A stretch of DNA of 64,000 bases from Rotaria sp. Silwood1 (lineage: Eukaryota; Rotifera; Eurotatoria; Philodinida; Philodinidae): NCBI GenBank assembly GCA_905250075.1, contig CAJNOP010000004.1, positions 3,730,558 through 3,794,557 of the forward strand, given 5' to 3'. Positions 36,401-48,600 of the stretch are shown here, piece by piece (positions within the stretch are counted from its first letter, which is position 1; every line of letters starts with the position of its first letter). A program made the translations under genes and the position numbers. The notes beneath the pieces are model-generated. The model did no database searches and had not been told where the DNA came from. It saw nothing but the letters and a program-made list of their open reading frames with translations.

Positions 36401-38477
36401 TCCAGGAGTCATTGCATCTATCTACAAGCAAAATTTCAGATCGAAAATTCAGTATATTTGTTCTTGATGGACTCAATATGATCGGTTACACTTGAGATAG
36501 TTTTTGAAACAAAATTAACACTCACTTCATTTAAACAATTACGCATATATTTCAAAGTTGTAACCATTTTTTCCTTTCGTTCACGTGTCATATGAATAAC
36601 TTGTTTTAATTGAGTAATATCAGTTTGAATTTGAGATGTATGATTATTTATCATGTCATCATAATTCACTATATTCTATAAAAAAAACACAAAAAAATTT
36701 AAATACAGTAAAATCTCCTATGGTGGACAGTCCGCGGTCCGACGGAGAGGTTTTTGCTGAAATTGAACCTCTCTATAGTGGACATCATTCGATACTGGAC
36801 ATTTTTTAGAAGTCTCATTCAGTGTCAACTAAAGAGCCTTCCTGTATTCTAACAATTGTTGATTTGTTTTGTATTTCAAGAACAAAAATGCATGAGGAGA
36901 GAAGTAACAATGAGCACTGGTTAGTTATCTTATTCACTAACACCCTTCAAATCCTTAGAAAACGCGTCCGCTTCTTCGAAAAACTTCACTTTTTGAAAAG
37001 ACCAAACCTCCCTATAGTGAACACTTTCAAAAAGTTTCATAGGTGTCCACTATAGGGAGATTTTATTGTAATAATTAAAACAAAACAAAAAACTTACTCA
37101 CCTGATCAAATATATTTTCTAATTGATTAAATCGTTTCATATATTCATATCTAATATATAATAATATTTATTTTGAATTTTTTTCTGATAAAAAAAAACA
37201 TATCCAATTACATACATTTCTAAAAGAATACTACGTAATTGTTCAATATGTTGCTCTTTTTCTAAAGATATTTCATTCATATTTTGTTGAACACTAATTA
37301 ATTCACGTTTTAATACATCAACATCATCATTTGTCGGTCTACAAAAATTAATCAATAATATAAATAAATTTAATCAATATAAATAATAAAGCAAAGAGTT
37401 TAAAGCAAACATGCAAATATAAGTATTTTATATTAATCTTTTTAACATTAAAGACATTTAAAGAAATACTTACAAACTAGATAATTTTTAATACAAAAAT
37501 ATTTTATTTTCTTATAGAAATAAACTGTTAAAAAAAAAACAAAATTCTCTTACCTTGGTATAAGATCATTACATAATGTATCAACTTGATTTTGTTTTTC
37601 TTTTAATTCACCCTTCAATTAAAAAAAAAACGATCAAATAATAAAAAAAAAACAAACTATGTCATGTATAAGTCTAACTTGTGTTTGAATAAGTTCATCA
37701 GTAAACATAGCTAATTGTGCATCAGAAACATCTTTTGTTGCTTTTAAATTTCCAATTTCTTGTGACTATAAAATAAATTATGTTCTTTGGTTTTTTTTTT
37801 ATATAAAAATTTTTCACTTGTTCAATAACTTTCAATTGTGTACTTCGTAATTGTTTATGTAATAAATCAAGTTCTTCATCAAGATCACTAACACGTTGTC
37901 GCTGTTGCATTAAATCACTACTCACTAAAAAAGAAAGAAAGAAATTAATTTATATATTTAAATGTAAGATAAAATAAAAACTATTTACATTTCATACGAT
38001 TTTCTTCAGATACGAAAAATTGTTGTTTCCAAATAGCAGCTTCTTGAAGAGAATCCTAAAATTGTTTTCAATTTGAATAATTATGTTGGCGTTTTGAAAC
38101 TTTTTTTTTTACATCAATTTGTGCATGTTTTGATGAATTTTTAATTCCATTTGTATCTTCATAAATTGTTGGTGACTGTTCTTGTGAATGAGTTTTTATA
38201 TAATGATGTTCAAGTCCATTTGTATCAGCAAATTTACGATGACAAATTGGACAAAGAAAACCCTTTGAAATAAATGAATAAGAAGTTTTTTCAAAGATAA
38301 CAATAAAAAAAAAAACGTACTTCCTCATCAAATGAACAGATTGATCCTGTATCACTTTCATTATTATGGGAATGATTTGATCCTGTCTGTGAATAAACAA
38401 AAAATTAAAAATAATGAAAAAAAAAATTCAATCGCATTTACTTTAAGGTTTTTGAAACGATTAAGAAAACTTGACAT
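30453..38477 (-). CDS. EEA1: Early endosome antigen 1-like tether (C2H2 finger, coiled coils, FYVE domain)
   Basis: I model 23 exons on the minus strand, first 38442-38477 (MSSFLNRFKNLK), then 38321-38386, 38113-38262, 37989-38055, 37818-37924, 37679-37765, 37554-37612, 37216-37338, 37102-37150, 36526-36675, 35465-35530, 35182-35400, 34990-35115, 34838-34921, 33099-33206, 32838-33047, 32658-32783, 32267-32371, 32056-32208, 31221-31289, 30984-31155, 30741-30916, 30453-30677: 910 residues, all in frame. A C2H2 finger (Cys38, Cys41, His54, His59) matches the Rab5-binding finger of EEA1. Residues 70-830 are heptad coiled coil. The C-terminal FYVE domain has WLND (WxxD), RKHHCRNCG and RVCDQC. It tethers early endosomes via PI3P and Rab5. 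It is shorter than human EEA1 (about 1,411). Three transposons sit in its introns. Confidence 0.92.
31340..31813. mobile_element. hAT-like MITE in an EEA1 intron
   Basis: 474 bp bounded by an 8-bp direct duplication TTAAGAAT (31332-31339 and 31814-31821). Ends are inverted: GGGTTTAGGACATTTGCTCG on the left and, inverted from the right, TGGGGTCCGAACAGTTGCGC. Subterminal copies of GGACATTTGCTCG occur twice on the left and about three times inverted on the right, a usual transposase-binding pattern. It has no ORF. The 8-bp duplication points to the hAT superfamily; family is inference. Confidence 0.75.
33616..34240. mobile_element. Long-hairpin MITE, copy C (in an EEA1 intron)
   Basis: 625 bp flanked by TAA (33613-33615 and 34241-34243). 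Ends CGAGAGAACCTATCCAACTG and, inverted, CGAGGGAACCTATCCAACTG. The two arms of nearly 300 bp are close to perfect inverted repeats; the loop is about 50 bp around 33920-33950. Inner arm segments (GGATAAGTG..., GTTATAGCCG, CTGAAAATTTTCAGG) are shared with copy D at 48038 and with a fragment at 36355. No ORF. Confidence 0.85.
36355..36460. repeat. Solo arm fragment of the copy C/D hairpin family
   Basis: About 105 bp with clear similarity to the inner arm of copies C and D: CAATATCTCAATAAAGAAAC, CCAGTCGAAACTTCCAGGAG, CTATCTACAAGCAAAATTTC. It lies in the EEA1 intron about 65 bp downstream (minus-strand sense) of the exon ending at 36526. The other arm is missing, so it is a decayed or truncated copy. 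Confidence 0.65.
36706..37068. mobile_element. Pogo/Tc1-like MITE with TA duplication in an EEA1 intron
   Basis: 363 bp flanked by TA (36704-36705 and 37069-37070). Ends CAGTAAAATCTCCTATGGTG and, inverted, CAATAAAATCTCCCTATAGT, followed by GGACA on both. Removing the element and one TA from the 426-bp intron leaves about 61 bp, a normal intron size here. The internal open frame of 77 codons is not recognisable and is probably by chance. Confidence 0.8.
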
Positions 38478-38719
38478 GGCAAAAGAAAATATACAGAAAA
38501 TATTGAATAAAAAATAAACTTATCAATTATTATTTCCAATCATCATTGATGTGATGAGAAAAATATCACACCTATTTGTCAAATATATAACCAGTTCAAA
38601 AACGGTAACTAGTTGAGGGCGCTAGTAATCAAACAGATCAAAAGAAGAATTTTCTTATCATTTTTCTAAAGAACAACATCAACAGTTATCTGGTTTTTTT
38701 TGCTTTGAGATTACTAAAC
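38478..38719. promoter_or_regulatory. Compact head-to-head region between EEA1 and GH1 genes
   Basis: Only 242 bp separate two divergent ATGs, so both promoters must lie here. A locally GC-richer stretch GTTGAGGGCGCTAGTAATC occurs at about 38612-38630. No TATA box was fixed. Confidence 0.4.
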
Positions 38720-40249
38720 ATGGTTATTTTAGTAATAATTCTATTTATTATTACTATAGTAATTATCTGTCGATGGTATTTATCGTATGTATATTCATCT
38801 TTATATTGGTGTTGGGATAATGGCAATGAAGAAAAACGAATTTTTATTGATACAGAGAATATATCTTTTCCAGAAAATTTTTTATGGGGCACAGCAGCAG
38901 CTTCTTATCAATGTGAAGGTCCAGGTGATAAAGCATCTGTTGCTTCAAATTGGTCTGAATGGGAACCTGCAGGAATTAAACGTGGTCAACGATGTGGTAT
39001 GGCTATTGATCATTATCATAGATATAAAGAAGATATTCAACTAATGCGTACACTTGGTTGTAATGCTTATCGATTTTCTTTAGCTTGGGATAAAATTGAG
39101 CCGATAGAAGGACAATATGATAAAGATGTACTTGCTCATTATCATGATGAATTAAAAGAATTACATAGACAATCAATTATACCAATGATTACATTTCATC
39201 ATTTTGTTCATCCATTATGGTTTGAACAACGTTCAGCTTTTGTTAATTCATCTAATATAGAAATATTTGTTCGTTTTGTTATTGATATGTTTCGAGAATT
39301 CGAAGATGAATGTTATATGTGGTGTACAATCAATGAACCAGAAGTATACGTTAGTGGTGGTTATTTTACTGGTATCTTTCCACCTGGTCATAAATCTCAA
39401 GCGAATGAAGCTTCTCTTGTTCTTCAACATTTTTTACAAGCTCATATTGAAATTTATGATAATATTAAAAGAATTGCTCGTCAACCTGAAAAACATTCCA
39501 TTGGTATTGTTAAAGATATATTTCAATTTGATCCATGGAATCCACTTAATCCATTAGATATATATGCAAGTCATATATTAGATTATGCTATGAATGGATG
39601 TATATTAGATTTTTTTCGAACAGGTTATCTAAAATGGACAATGCCTGGTTCAATACATCGAACATATGTTAATGCACGTGCACCATATACAAATGATTTT
39701 ATTGGTCTAAATTATTATTCACATTTTCTTGTTCGATTTAATTTATTTAAAAAACCACCATTTGAAATTTTACATCATCAAGATAATAGTGGAAGTAGTC
39801 TTATGACTGATATGGCATATCCATTATATCCTGAAGGTTTATATCGTGCTTGTATTCGTCTTAAAAAAGAATTACCACGTATACCAATTTACATAACAGA
39901 AAATGGTATTGCTGATCGATATGATGATCGACGTCATTTATTTTTAAGACGATATCTTTATGCATTAAGTCGAGCAATTAATGAAGCTCATTGTGATATA
40001 AGGGGTTATTTTTATTGGAGTTTAATTGATAATTTTGAATGGGCAGAAGTAAGAAAAACGTTTTTCTTTTTTTTTTTATTCAATTATTTTTCTATGAAAA
40101 TTATTTGATTATTCTAGGGTTATGATATGAAATTTGGTTTATATAATGTTGATTTACAAACACAGGAACGTACATTACGTGATGGTTCGAAATATTTTCA
40201 ATATGTTATTCAAAAATATCGAGAAAAATATGAAAAGAAAAATCTTTAA
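38720..40249 (+). CDS. Glycoside hydrolase family 1 beta-glycosidase with N-terminal membrane anchor
   Basis: Two exons: 38720-40048 and 40118-40249; 486 residues. I start at the first true ATG (38720). Residues 1-17 are strongly hydrophobic (MVILVIILFIITIVIIC), a signal anchor or uncleaved signal, followed by an aromatic stretch. GH1 barrel motifs are complete: FPENFLWGTAAASYQCEG, AYRFSLAWDKIEP, TINEPEV with acid/base Glu206, YITENGIAD with nucleophile Glu394, and FYWSLIDNFEW then GYDMKFGLY. Both catalytic glutamates are present, so it should be active on beta-glucosides or beta-galactosides. The FHHFVHPLWFE segment is closer to bacterial/plant SFR2-like GH1 than to animal lactase or klotho repeats. 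One intron, only near the 3' end, in a window of intron-rich genes. Confidence 0.9.
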
Positions 40250-41042
40250 ATTTTAACACATTCTTTTATTCTAATAATCAATATATAGAGACAGAATGAA
40301 AATTTTACATTTAATATATAATATAAAATAAAAAAAAAGAATACAATAGATATAACATTTATTATCTAAATATGTATTCATATCAACACAAATAAAAGTA
40401 CTAGTCTATATTTATTGACTAGTAATAGTTCAATCATTATGATGATTGAATAAGAAAGTATTGATTCATTATATGAAAGACATTCGAATGATTGTATTTG
40501 ATATACGTATATATATGTACATAGATTGTAATGATTAAAATATAGTAAATATTTGTTTTTTTCTTTACTGATAAAAAAAAGTTGATTCAATACTTTATAA
40601 TCTGGTTCATCACTTAAATATTATTACAGTTGAATGATTTTCTTTTCGAAATTCTTCGATTATAAATCAATAGTTAATTATTCATGACTAAATTTGAACT
40701 GAAAATATTATATGAATAGATTAGTTATGTATTCTTTCCATTCAGTTCATCAATCATCATCACATTTCCATATGCATGATTTCTTATTAATTACTTACGA
40801 TTTTGTAGTGAAATTCTTTTGTTTAAGATAAGATTCAATTAAAACAGTTGATTTAATGTATAACTATGCTCTAATATTCTTTGTACACACATCACTGTTA
40901 CATATGCCTCGCCAATAAGATAAAAGAATGCAATAAAAAAAAAAAATTTACATAGGTTAGAAAAACTCAGAAGCAAGAAACCAAAGTAGAATATTTGGAA
41001 AAAAAAATATTACAAAAAAAAGAAAAAAACATGTAGAAAGGG
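40250..41042. other. Convergent 3' region, no gene seen
   Basis: AT-rich; 3' ends of the GH1 gene (plus) and the secreted-protein gene (minus). Nothing else supported. Confidence 0.5.
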
Positions 41043-41378
41043 TTAAAAATCAAAACGGGAAGGTAACATTTGCTCATTTTGATCATATTGATGACGACGT
41101 CGATGACGATGTTGTTTATAGCATACTGTACAAAAACAGCTCGATCCTTGTCGACGATTATTAAGAACAAAATAACGACATGGTGGACAATCGAACATAC
41201 GTTCTAATAACATGCTACAACATGTATCACAATCATTATTGTTTTCCGATGGTATTCTACTACATGTTGATGACGTAGCATATGTATCACATGCCAAAAG
41301 AACGGGTTTCCCAATGACAGTGACAAAACTTAGAGCCATTAGAGTAACAACGAATGAAAAATACCACAAATTTGTCAT
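41043..41378 (-). CDS. Small secreted Cys-rich protein, hypothetical
   Basis: 111 residues in one frame. A signal peptide is clear (MTNLWYFSFVVTLMALSFVT, cleavage probably near Gly-Lys at 23-24). The mature part has ten cysteines in about 60 residues, including CDTCC and CPPC and CFCTVC, then a basic tail HRHRRRHQYDQ. The pattern CxxCC...CPPC...CFCxxC suggests a disulphide-bonded or metal-binding knot; I do not recognise the family. No intron and no neighbour context. It might be a longer gene with further upstream exons. Confidence 0.55.
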   Translation of the reverse strand: MTNLWYFSFVVTLMALSFVTVIGKPVLLACDTYATSSTCSRIPSENNNDCDTCCSMLLERMFDCPPCRYFVLNNRRQGSSCFCTVCYKQHRHRRRHQYDQNEQMLPSRFDF

Positions 41379-42696
41379 TCAATTTGTTGACAACTATAGA
41401 CAAAATATATATAAATTATAAAAAATTCATAGAAATTTTCAATGTTTGAAAACAAAAAAAAGAAAAGAGAGTTCTATTGAATTATCTTTAGAAAAATTTT
41501 ACCTTTTAAATCCATTTTTTCCATAGGTTTTTGTTCTATAACCATCCCCATTAGGATGGTACTGTCGGTTAAACCTAAACCGACTACATGGTACCACTGT
41601 TCGCTTATTCTCTGGTTTTTTTTTCGTAATGATGATTGAATAGCAGAATTGTACTCGTGATGCAAAGCAATTCAAGTTACATTCTTTCTCTCATTTTTTT
41701 TTCTCTATGTATTGCGTGATGGTATAGAGAAGAATATGTTGCGTATGTGCTGCAAAAGAAAAGAAAAAAAAAGGTCCTTCCGTCGTAATCTTTGTGTTCG
41801 TTCGCTCTTTTTTTTTACTGCTTTCTTCTGTTCAATCTTACGTAATATTATCTATCATATGAGTCGAGCGTGTGCAAGAAGAGAAAGAAGAAAAAAAAGA
41901 ATATTACATAATTTATCGAAAGAGAGTAAGCTTGGTTTATTACGAGAGATGCCCTTTTTGGTTAGTAAGTTTCATCACTATACATGTACAAATATAGAAA
42001 GAAGCGAGTTGACCTGATAGTGCTGTAATATATACATATATATATATAAATGTAAAGCGAGGAGAAGAATAGAACAAAATGTGAAACACGACAGTGCGAG
42101 GGTCAAATAAACTCACTATAAAGTGATAATGAACGTGTAGAATTTTTGTATATACCTGAAGAAAGACGAAAGAAATTGATTGTTGATGATGGTATACGAT
42201 GAAGAAATAGCACAATATAAAGATTGTTGTTGATGTATATCCATAAATAGGAGTTTTTTAGAGTGGGCGATGACACTCGATTAGTATGTTTTATCTTGAT
42301 TGGTAGTATCTTTTAACATTCTTATAACGTTTGTACGTCTGTTGTTTGTAAGACAATTTATTTTCTATATCGTAATTAAACATATGTTAACTTCATCAAG
42401 TTATTTTCTTTTATTATATATGACGTTTTCATCTCACATCAAATATATATATGTTATATACATTCAATCAACATATATATATATATATTTCGTTCTTTAC
42501 TACTAGTATATCATTTCGAAAAAAAACAGATTCATATCTGGTCAAGATCACAAAAAGAAAAGATAGAGAAAAATATTATATATATATATATATATATCTG
42601 AATTGATATCTGACATAAGATGAAGAAAACAAAAGAAAAAAATATATATATATAATATCTACGATAACAAAGACAAAAAGAAAGACAAAGAAAACT
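41379..42696. other. Intergenic with AT microsatellites
   Basis: 1.3 kb without a firm gene. It holds several TA microsatellites (about 42470-42488, 42573-42598, 42643-42656), and a perfect 7-bp stem hairpin, GTCGGTT with AACCGAC, near 41565-41585. An open frame on the minus strand at 41474-41665 is not recognisable; it could be an upstream exon of the secreted protein but I cannot support it. Confidence 0.45.
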
Positions 42697-45600
42697 TTAT
42701 TGATTAAGAAATAAAGTTTTTAAATGTAATTGTTCAAGATGTGTTAATGATGAATTATTAAATAATTGACGAATTAATTCAATATAATCATTATCAAATG
42801 AAAGTAAACCTTTTGTTTTATATATATCAGCTGCTTTTTGTAAACGATCACCAAGTGTTATATTTGATACAATTTCGATTTTTAATGATTGTAAATTATT
42901 TTCTTCATTTTCATTGTTTTGATTTATTAATGTTAAATTAGATTTTTGTGATAAATTTAATTGTTGTCGATCAATTAAAGACATGTGATGTTTTTTACGT
43001 AGAAAATTTATTGGTGATGATATTTTATCATTTAAATGAAATTTTTCATAATCAAGACTATCAATTAATGTATCAACATCATACAATTTATCATGTTGAT
43101 TTGTTGTCATTGCTATGGATGTTGAAGATATTTCCATTGTAGATAGATTTTCATTATTTGCTAGATATCAAAAAACAAAAAAAAAAAAGAAGTATGCAAT
43201 AAAAATGTTTTTGTTTTTGATTAAATTAGATACATACGAATTATTTCTTCGGATGTACTAAGAGATTCATTCATATTATCAATTTTTGATGATATAGATG
43301 AAGATTTTATTAGTTGTTCTTCATATAAAGAAAGTACTTTTTGAATATTAGCTAATTTTGGTAATGGAATTGGATAAGTTTCAATTTGATTAGGTGTTAA
43401 TTGTGCGATATTACCAATAGTATGTATATTATTTGAATGAAAATAATCAATAGTATTTGCAGGACTAAAAATGAAATATTTCAATAAGAGTTTTATTTGA
43501 TAAGAAAACAAAACAAAAAAAAAATACCATTGATCATCATATAAAAGATTAATTAATATATCTATCGGTTTATCACAATTAATTAAACTTGGAAAAATAG
43601 CATCGTTAATTTTGTTTTCAATTGATATAGACGAATCTTTTTCATTGGAATTAAGAGGTACCTAAAAAACAAAATTAAATTCAGATAATTTATCCGAAAA
43701 AAGAAAAGAAATCACAATGAATATTCTAATGTTAATTTTGTATATTTTTTTTTATGATAAGAATTTCTATGTAAAACAATTAATTTATTTAGTTTAATGA
43801 AATTCTTTAACTGTATGATTTATATTCTCATAAAATGAATATCTTGTGAAAGAAATCGAAAAGTCTACAGAATTGATCAAAAATAAAATATTAATGTAAC
43901 TATGAAAAGAAGATTTCTGAAAAATCATTATTATTCCAATAATAGTTCTTTTTTTTTTTTTAACTAACTAAACAAATAAAACGCAAACAACGATGAACAA
44001 TGAACAAATTTCAACAGTGCAAAATCTCTAGTCACTAATTAACATAATCAAAGTGACTAAGAGATAATGGACTGATGTAACAAGTCAATACAACACAGAA
44101 TAACTATATCAACTGAGGAGTGCAGATCATCTAGTCAGGAATAAAACATATCAACCGGACTCAACAAACTCCACTCCACTGTTGAATAGACAAACAATAT
44201 AACAATACATATATATTGATTTTATTTTAAAAATTTTACCTCATGTATATGATGATTTTGTGTCCAATCAGCTATAGCATCATTTGGATGAAATAATTTT
44301 GATGAACGTATTTTATTAGAATTATTTGATGATGATGATATAATAATTTGTTCAGTATTATTTATTGTATTTAAATGTCGAGTTGTTATTAATTGTTTTC
44401 TTAATGGAAGATTTTCTTTTGATATAATTCTTGTTGGAGATTTTATTTCATCTTTATTTGGACTTTTTTTTTTTTGTTGTAAATTTAAATCACGACGTAA
44501 TGGTGATGCAAATACTAAAACTTTAACTTGATCATGAAAAACAACATGACGTTTATGATCTTGTCGTGGTTTTGTTGGTGATAAACGTTTAAGAATACTT
44601 TTAATTGGATATTTTTTTATTTGTTCAATTTGTATTTCATTTATATTTGTTGTTTTAATTAATTCATTTGTTAATGAATGTATATGTTTTTTTTTTGTAT
44701 TATTAATTAAACTTTTTCTTGCTGATAATGATGGACGACATGAACGACGTAATTTTTTTGTAATTAATGATTCTTCTGGAATATCTTCAATAGATTTTTC
44801 TATTTCATTTGATGATTTTATTATAAATTCTTTTATTGAATTATTTTCTTGTGTTGTATTTGATATCGTTTGTTTAAAAAGACATACATTTGTTGTTGTT
44901 GTTGTTGTTGTCATTTGTTTATTTTCATTACGAAGTTGATCATTTGTCATCATCGTTTCAATAGTTGGTGTATCAATTGTACATGAATTTGATTGTGTAT
45001 TACCCATATCATCACAAAATAATGGTATTATTTGACGTTTACGTAGTTTTTCTTTTTGTTTTTCTGTTAAACAACTACTTGTTGATGATGTACGTTTACT
45101 AATAATAACTGGTGTATCAGATTGATTATTATGATTAATATTATTGATTATTGGAACAAATATTGGTTCATTTTTATCATTATTTATTGAACGAATCGAT
45201 GGTAATAATGGAGATTGAAAACGTGCTGGTGATGATGGTTTAGATAATTGTTGATTATTTATAGTTGCTGGAATTAATGGAGTAACAATATCAATTTGTT
45301 GAGATAATTGACTTTCATCATTACTACTTGGTGCTGGTCCACTACCAGCTGTATTACTATTATCATGATCGGCAAGAAAACATGGTAATAATAAATGTTC
45401 TTTATCTTTTAATTCACGAAGACACATTCTAAAAATGATAATTAAATAAAAATAAAAAAATTATTAGTCTTTTTAGAGTATTTTATTCAGTGTTAAGGTC
45501 GAAGGTACAATACTTCTTCAAAGATCGAGTTGAATCTTCTAGAGTTTATAGTTATTCTATTACATCTATGTTCCCAAAAATAGCTGTTCGATCTTTCGGA

Positions 45601-48600
45601 AGAGAAAATCTAGACAAAATGCATCTAAGACAGTTGTGTACTAGGACATATATTCTCTCTGACACTTATACTCTAGAGTAGATGGCCGTCGAATAGATTC
45701 TATCTTAATTTTCGAATGAATGATATTCAATAGTAATATTAATTCAAAACAATAAACTCAATCATTGATATATCAATTGATTTGAGAATAGATATAGATG
45801 AAGAGAAGATTGATTTACATTCTACATTCAGATATTGTCAATATTATTTTTTCACATATAGACAATAATGATCAGTTAAAGTGTATTCGATGTTTTCTAT
45901 TTCTATAAGTTCTCTTTCTGTATTCTTGCAGAACAACAAAATAAATATATTCGAATTGTTCTTTTTTTTATTTTTATGTTTCTTCAATGAAAATCCATCG
46001 GAGAACGAAAATATTCAACTTCCAATAAAACACTGATATTAACTAGCTTGTCAACTTGTTTGATTATCTTACGAACAATTAATAATTAGTTTCAAGATTT
46101 CTGTCACATCATATCATATATACATCATTCATAAAATAAGTCAATAAGCATCTATCTACTGAATACATTTTGGTATTTGATGATTGTCTTTAAACATTAA
46201 AAAATCGAATTAACACAAACTGTACATCGTTTTGATATTTTTCTTAAACAAACTTTTTTCATCATGAAAAAAAAAAGCGTAGAAACCTTCTCGGATCTAG
46301 TACATTCAATATTTATCCGAAGAAGTGTCGAATGCTTGAAAAAACAATTTTGTATTTCAATCGAATATATTATCCAAGATGGTAAATTTTGTTCTACTCT
46401 ATCCTGAAAATTTCAAATTTTTCTAATAATGTCGGAAAGAGAAGCAAAAGATTATTCTTAATCATATTTGTTTTATTTTCTGTATGCCAAAAAATTCAAT
46501 TACCTAAGTTCATTTGGATAGACAATAAATTTTAATCGTCCAAATGTTTCATTCCAACATTTTCTAGTTTTATTTCTTATAATTGTTTTATTATGTTGAA
46601 AAGCAAGTATTAATAATGGATAAATAAGTTGAAGTAATGATGAACTATTTGATGGTTCAAATACTAAAGATATAATTGTTAAAATTTTATTTAAAATAAT
46701 ATTATCTATTTGTTGTTTAGGTGATGAACCAATTGTTAAATTTATATTTATTGTTTGTTCATATAAATGAAGAAATGATATAAGTTGTGTTAAATTTTGA
46801 AAAATAATTTCAACATGTGAATATATTTTACATAAATTTAATAAATCAACAATAATATCACGTATATATGTAAATACAATAGATTTAGTTTGTTCATTTG
46901 ATGAATTTTTATTTGATTTTAATAAACAATAACTAACATATATATATTGTATATTATTTTCATTATTTGATATTAAACGTTGTAAAATATGATTAATTAT
47001 AATTGATATTTGTGTTAAACAAAGTACTATTGATGATAATGATATTGAACGTTTTTGTGTAGTTGTTGATAATAAATAAACAAAATTATTATTATTATTA
47101 TTATTATTTGATCGATCAAATATAACTGATAAATCAATATCTGATAATGTTTTTAATATTGTTTTTATTATAATTAATATAAAACCAAATAAACGTTGAT
47201 TATGTTGATCATAAATAGCTTGTTCAAATATTGGTTCATTACGAAGTATTTCAACAAGTAAATTTATTAAAAAATTTTTTGATTGATCATTATTAATTAA
47301 TGTTAAACGACATAATGCTTTAAATAATTGTATCCATAATAATGTATATGAATAATCAAGACGTTGTATATCATTAAAATTCAATGGACGTAATAATAAT
47401 TCAATAGATGTTTCTTGTTTTTGTTTATCAATTTGATTATTTAATTCAAATGTTAATGAACGATTAAGAATATTAATTAAATGTGTTGAACAACGAAACC
47501 ATATATGCCAAAATAAATATGGTATTGTTATAGGTTGATGTAATAATTCAACTGAACATTTAAGTAATAATGAACTTGTTTGATAACAAAAATTTTCATC
47601 AGAAGTTTTTGATAATGTATCAATTAAATAAGATATAACATGAAGATATGCATCTTCAATTATTTGATCTTCATCATTAAATCTTATAGCATGTTCTAAC
47701 ATCATATGAAGATATTGATCTGATAATGTTGTACAATACGACATAGATTTATCTTCTAAACATGTAGAAAACAAAAATTATTTTTTATCTTTGACTAAGA
47801 ATGTTTCTCGTCCAATGATTAGAGTTAATAGGAAATTTAAAACATTGAAAAAAAATTCGATCACACAGTTCAATATATGTCTATTCGTATAAATTTCATG
47901 TGACTAATCATTCAAGCATGAAATAAAGTTTATTTCAATCAGTGTCACAAGACGCTGGAAAAAAATATATAGAATATATATTTGAAAAATGAACTGTGAC
48001 CAAAAAAAGGATCGACCAAGCAATCATTTAATTCTGATGAGGGAACATGCCCAAGTGATTCGATAGAGTATATTGAGATAAGAAATAGCCTAAAAGGATT
48101 CGTGCCCATGGCTTAGTAGTGAGGAGTTATAGCCGTTTTACTGTGAGTCAGGCATTGCGGAAAAAACCAAAATGAAAAATTTCGAGCTGAAATTCTATAT
48201 ATAGATAGATTTAATAGTCATTATATAGTCCTGAAAGTTTCAACGAAAACGAACATGTCTTTCTCGAGTTATTCAACTTTTAAAAAGAAAACTGTTTACC
48301 ATAGAAGGACACAATAATCCAGTTTAGTTGGAAATTGAATATCTCCATAAAGACATGTTCGTTTTCGTTGAAACTTTCAGGACTATATAATGACTATTAA
48401 ATCTATCTATATATAGAAATTCAGCTCGAAATGTTTCATTTTGGTTTTTTCCTTAATGCCTGGCTCACAGTAAAACGACCATAACTCCCGACTACTAGGC
48501 CATGGACACGAATCTTTTTAGGCTATTTCTTATTTCAATATACTCAATCGAATGACTTACGAATGAATCAAAATAGAGCGACTCACTTGGAAATGTTTCC

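Noticed and set aside
36822..37055. 77-codon open frame within the pogo-like MITE
   Set aside because: Too short for a transposase, no catalytic motif; chance frame in a non-autonomous element.
38705..38719. Extension of the GH1 frame upstream of 38720
   Set aside because: There is no ATG there (it begins with TTG), so the first ATG at 38720 was used.
41474..41665. Minus-strand open frame (WYHVVGLGLTDSTILMGMV)
   Set aside because: Somewhat protein-like but unrecognised, without clear splice link to the secreted protein; kept only as a remark.
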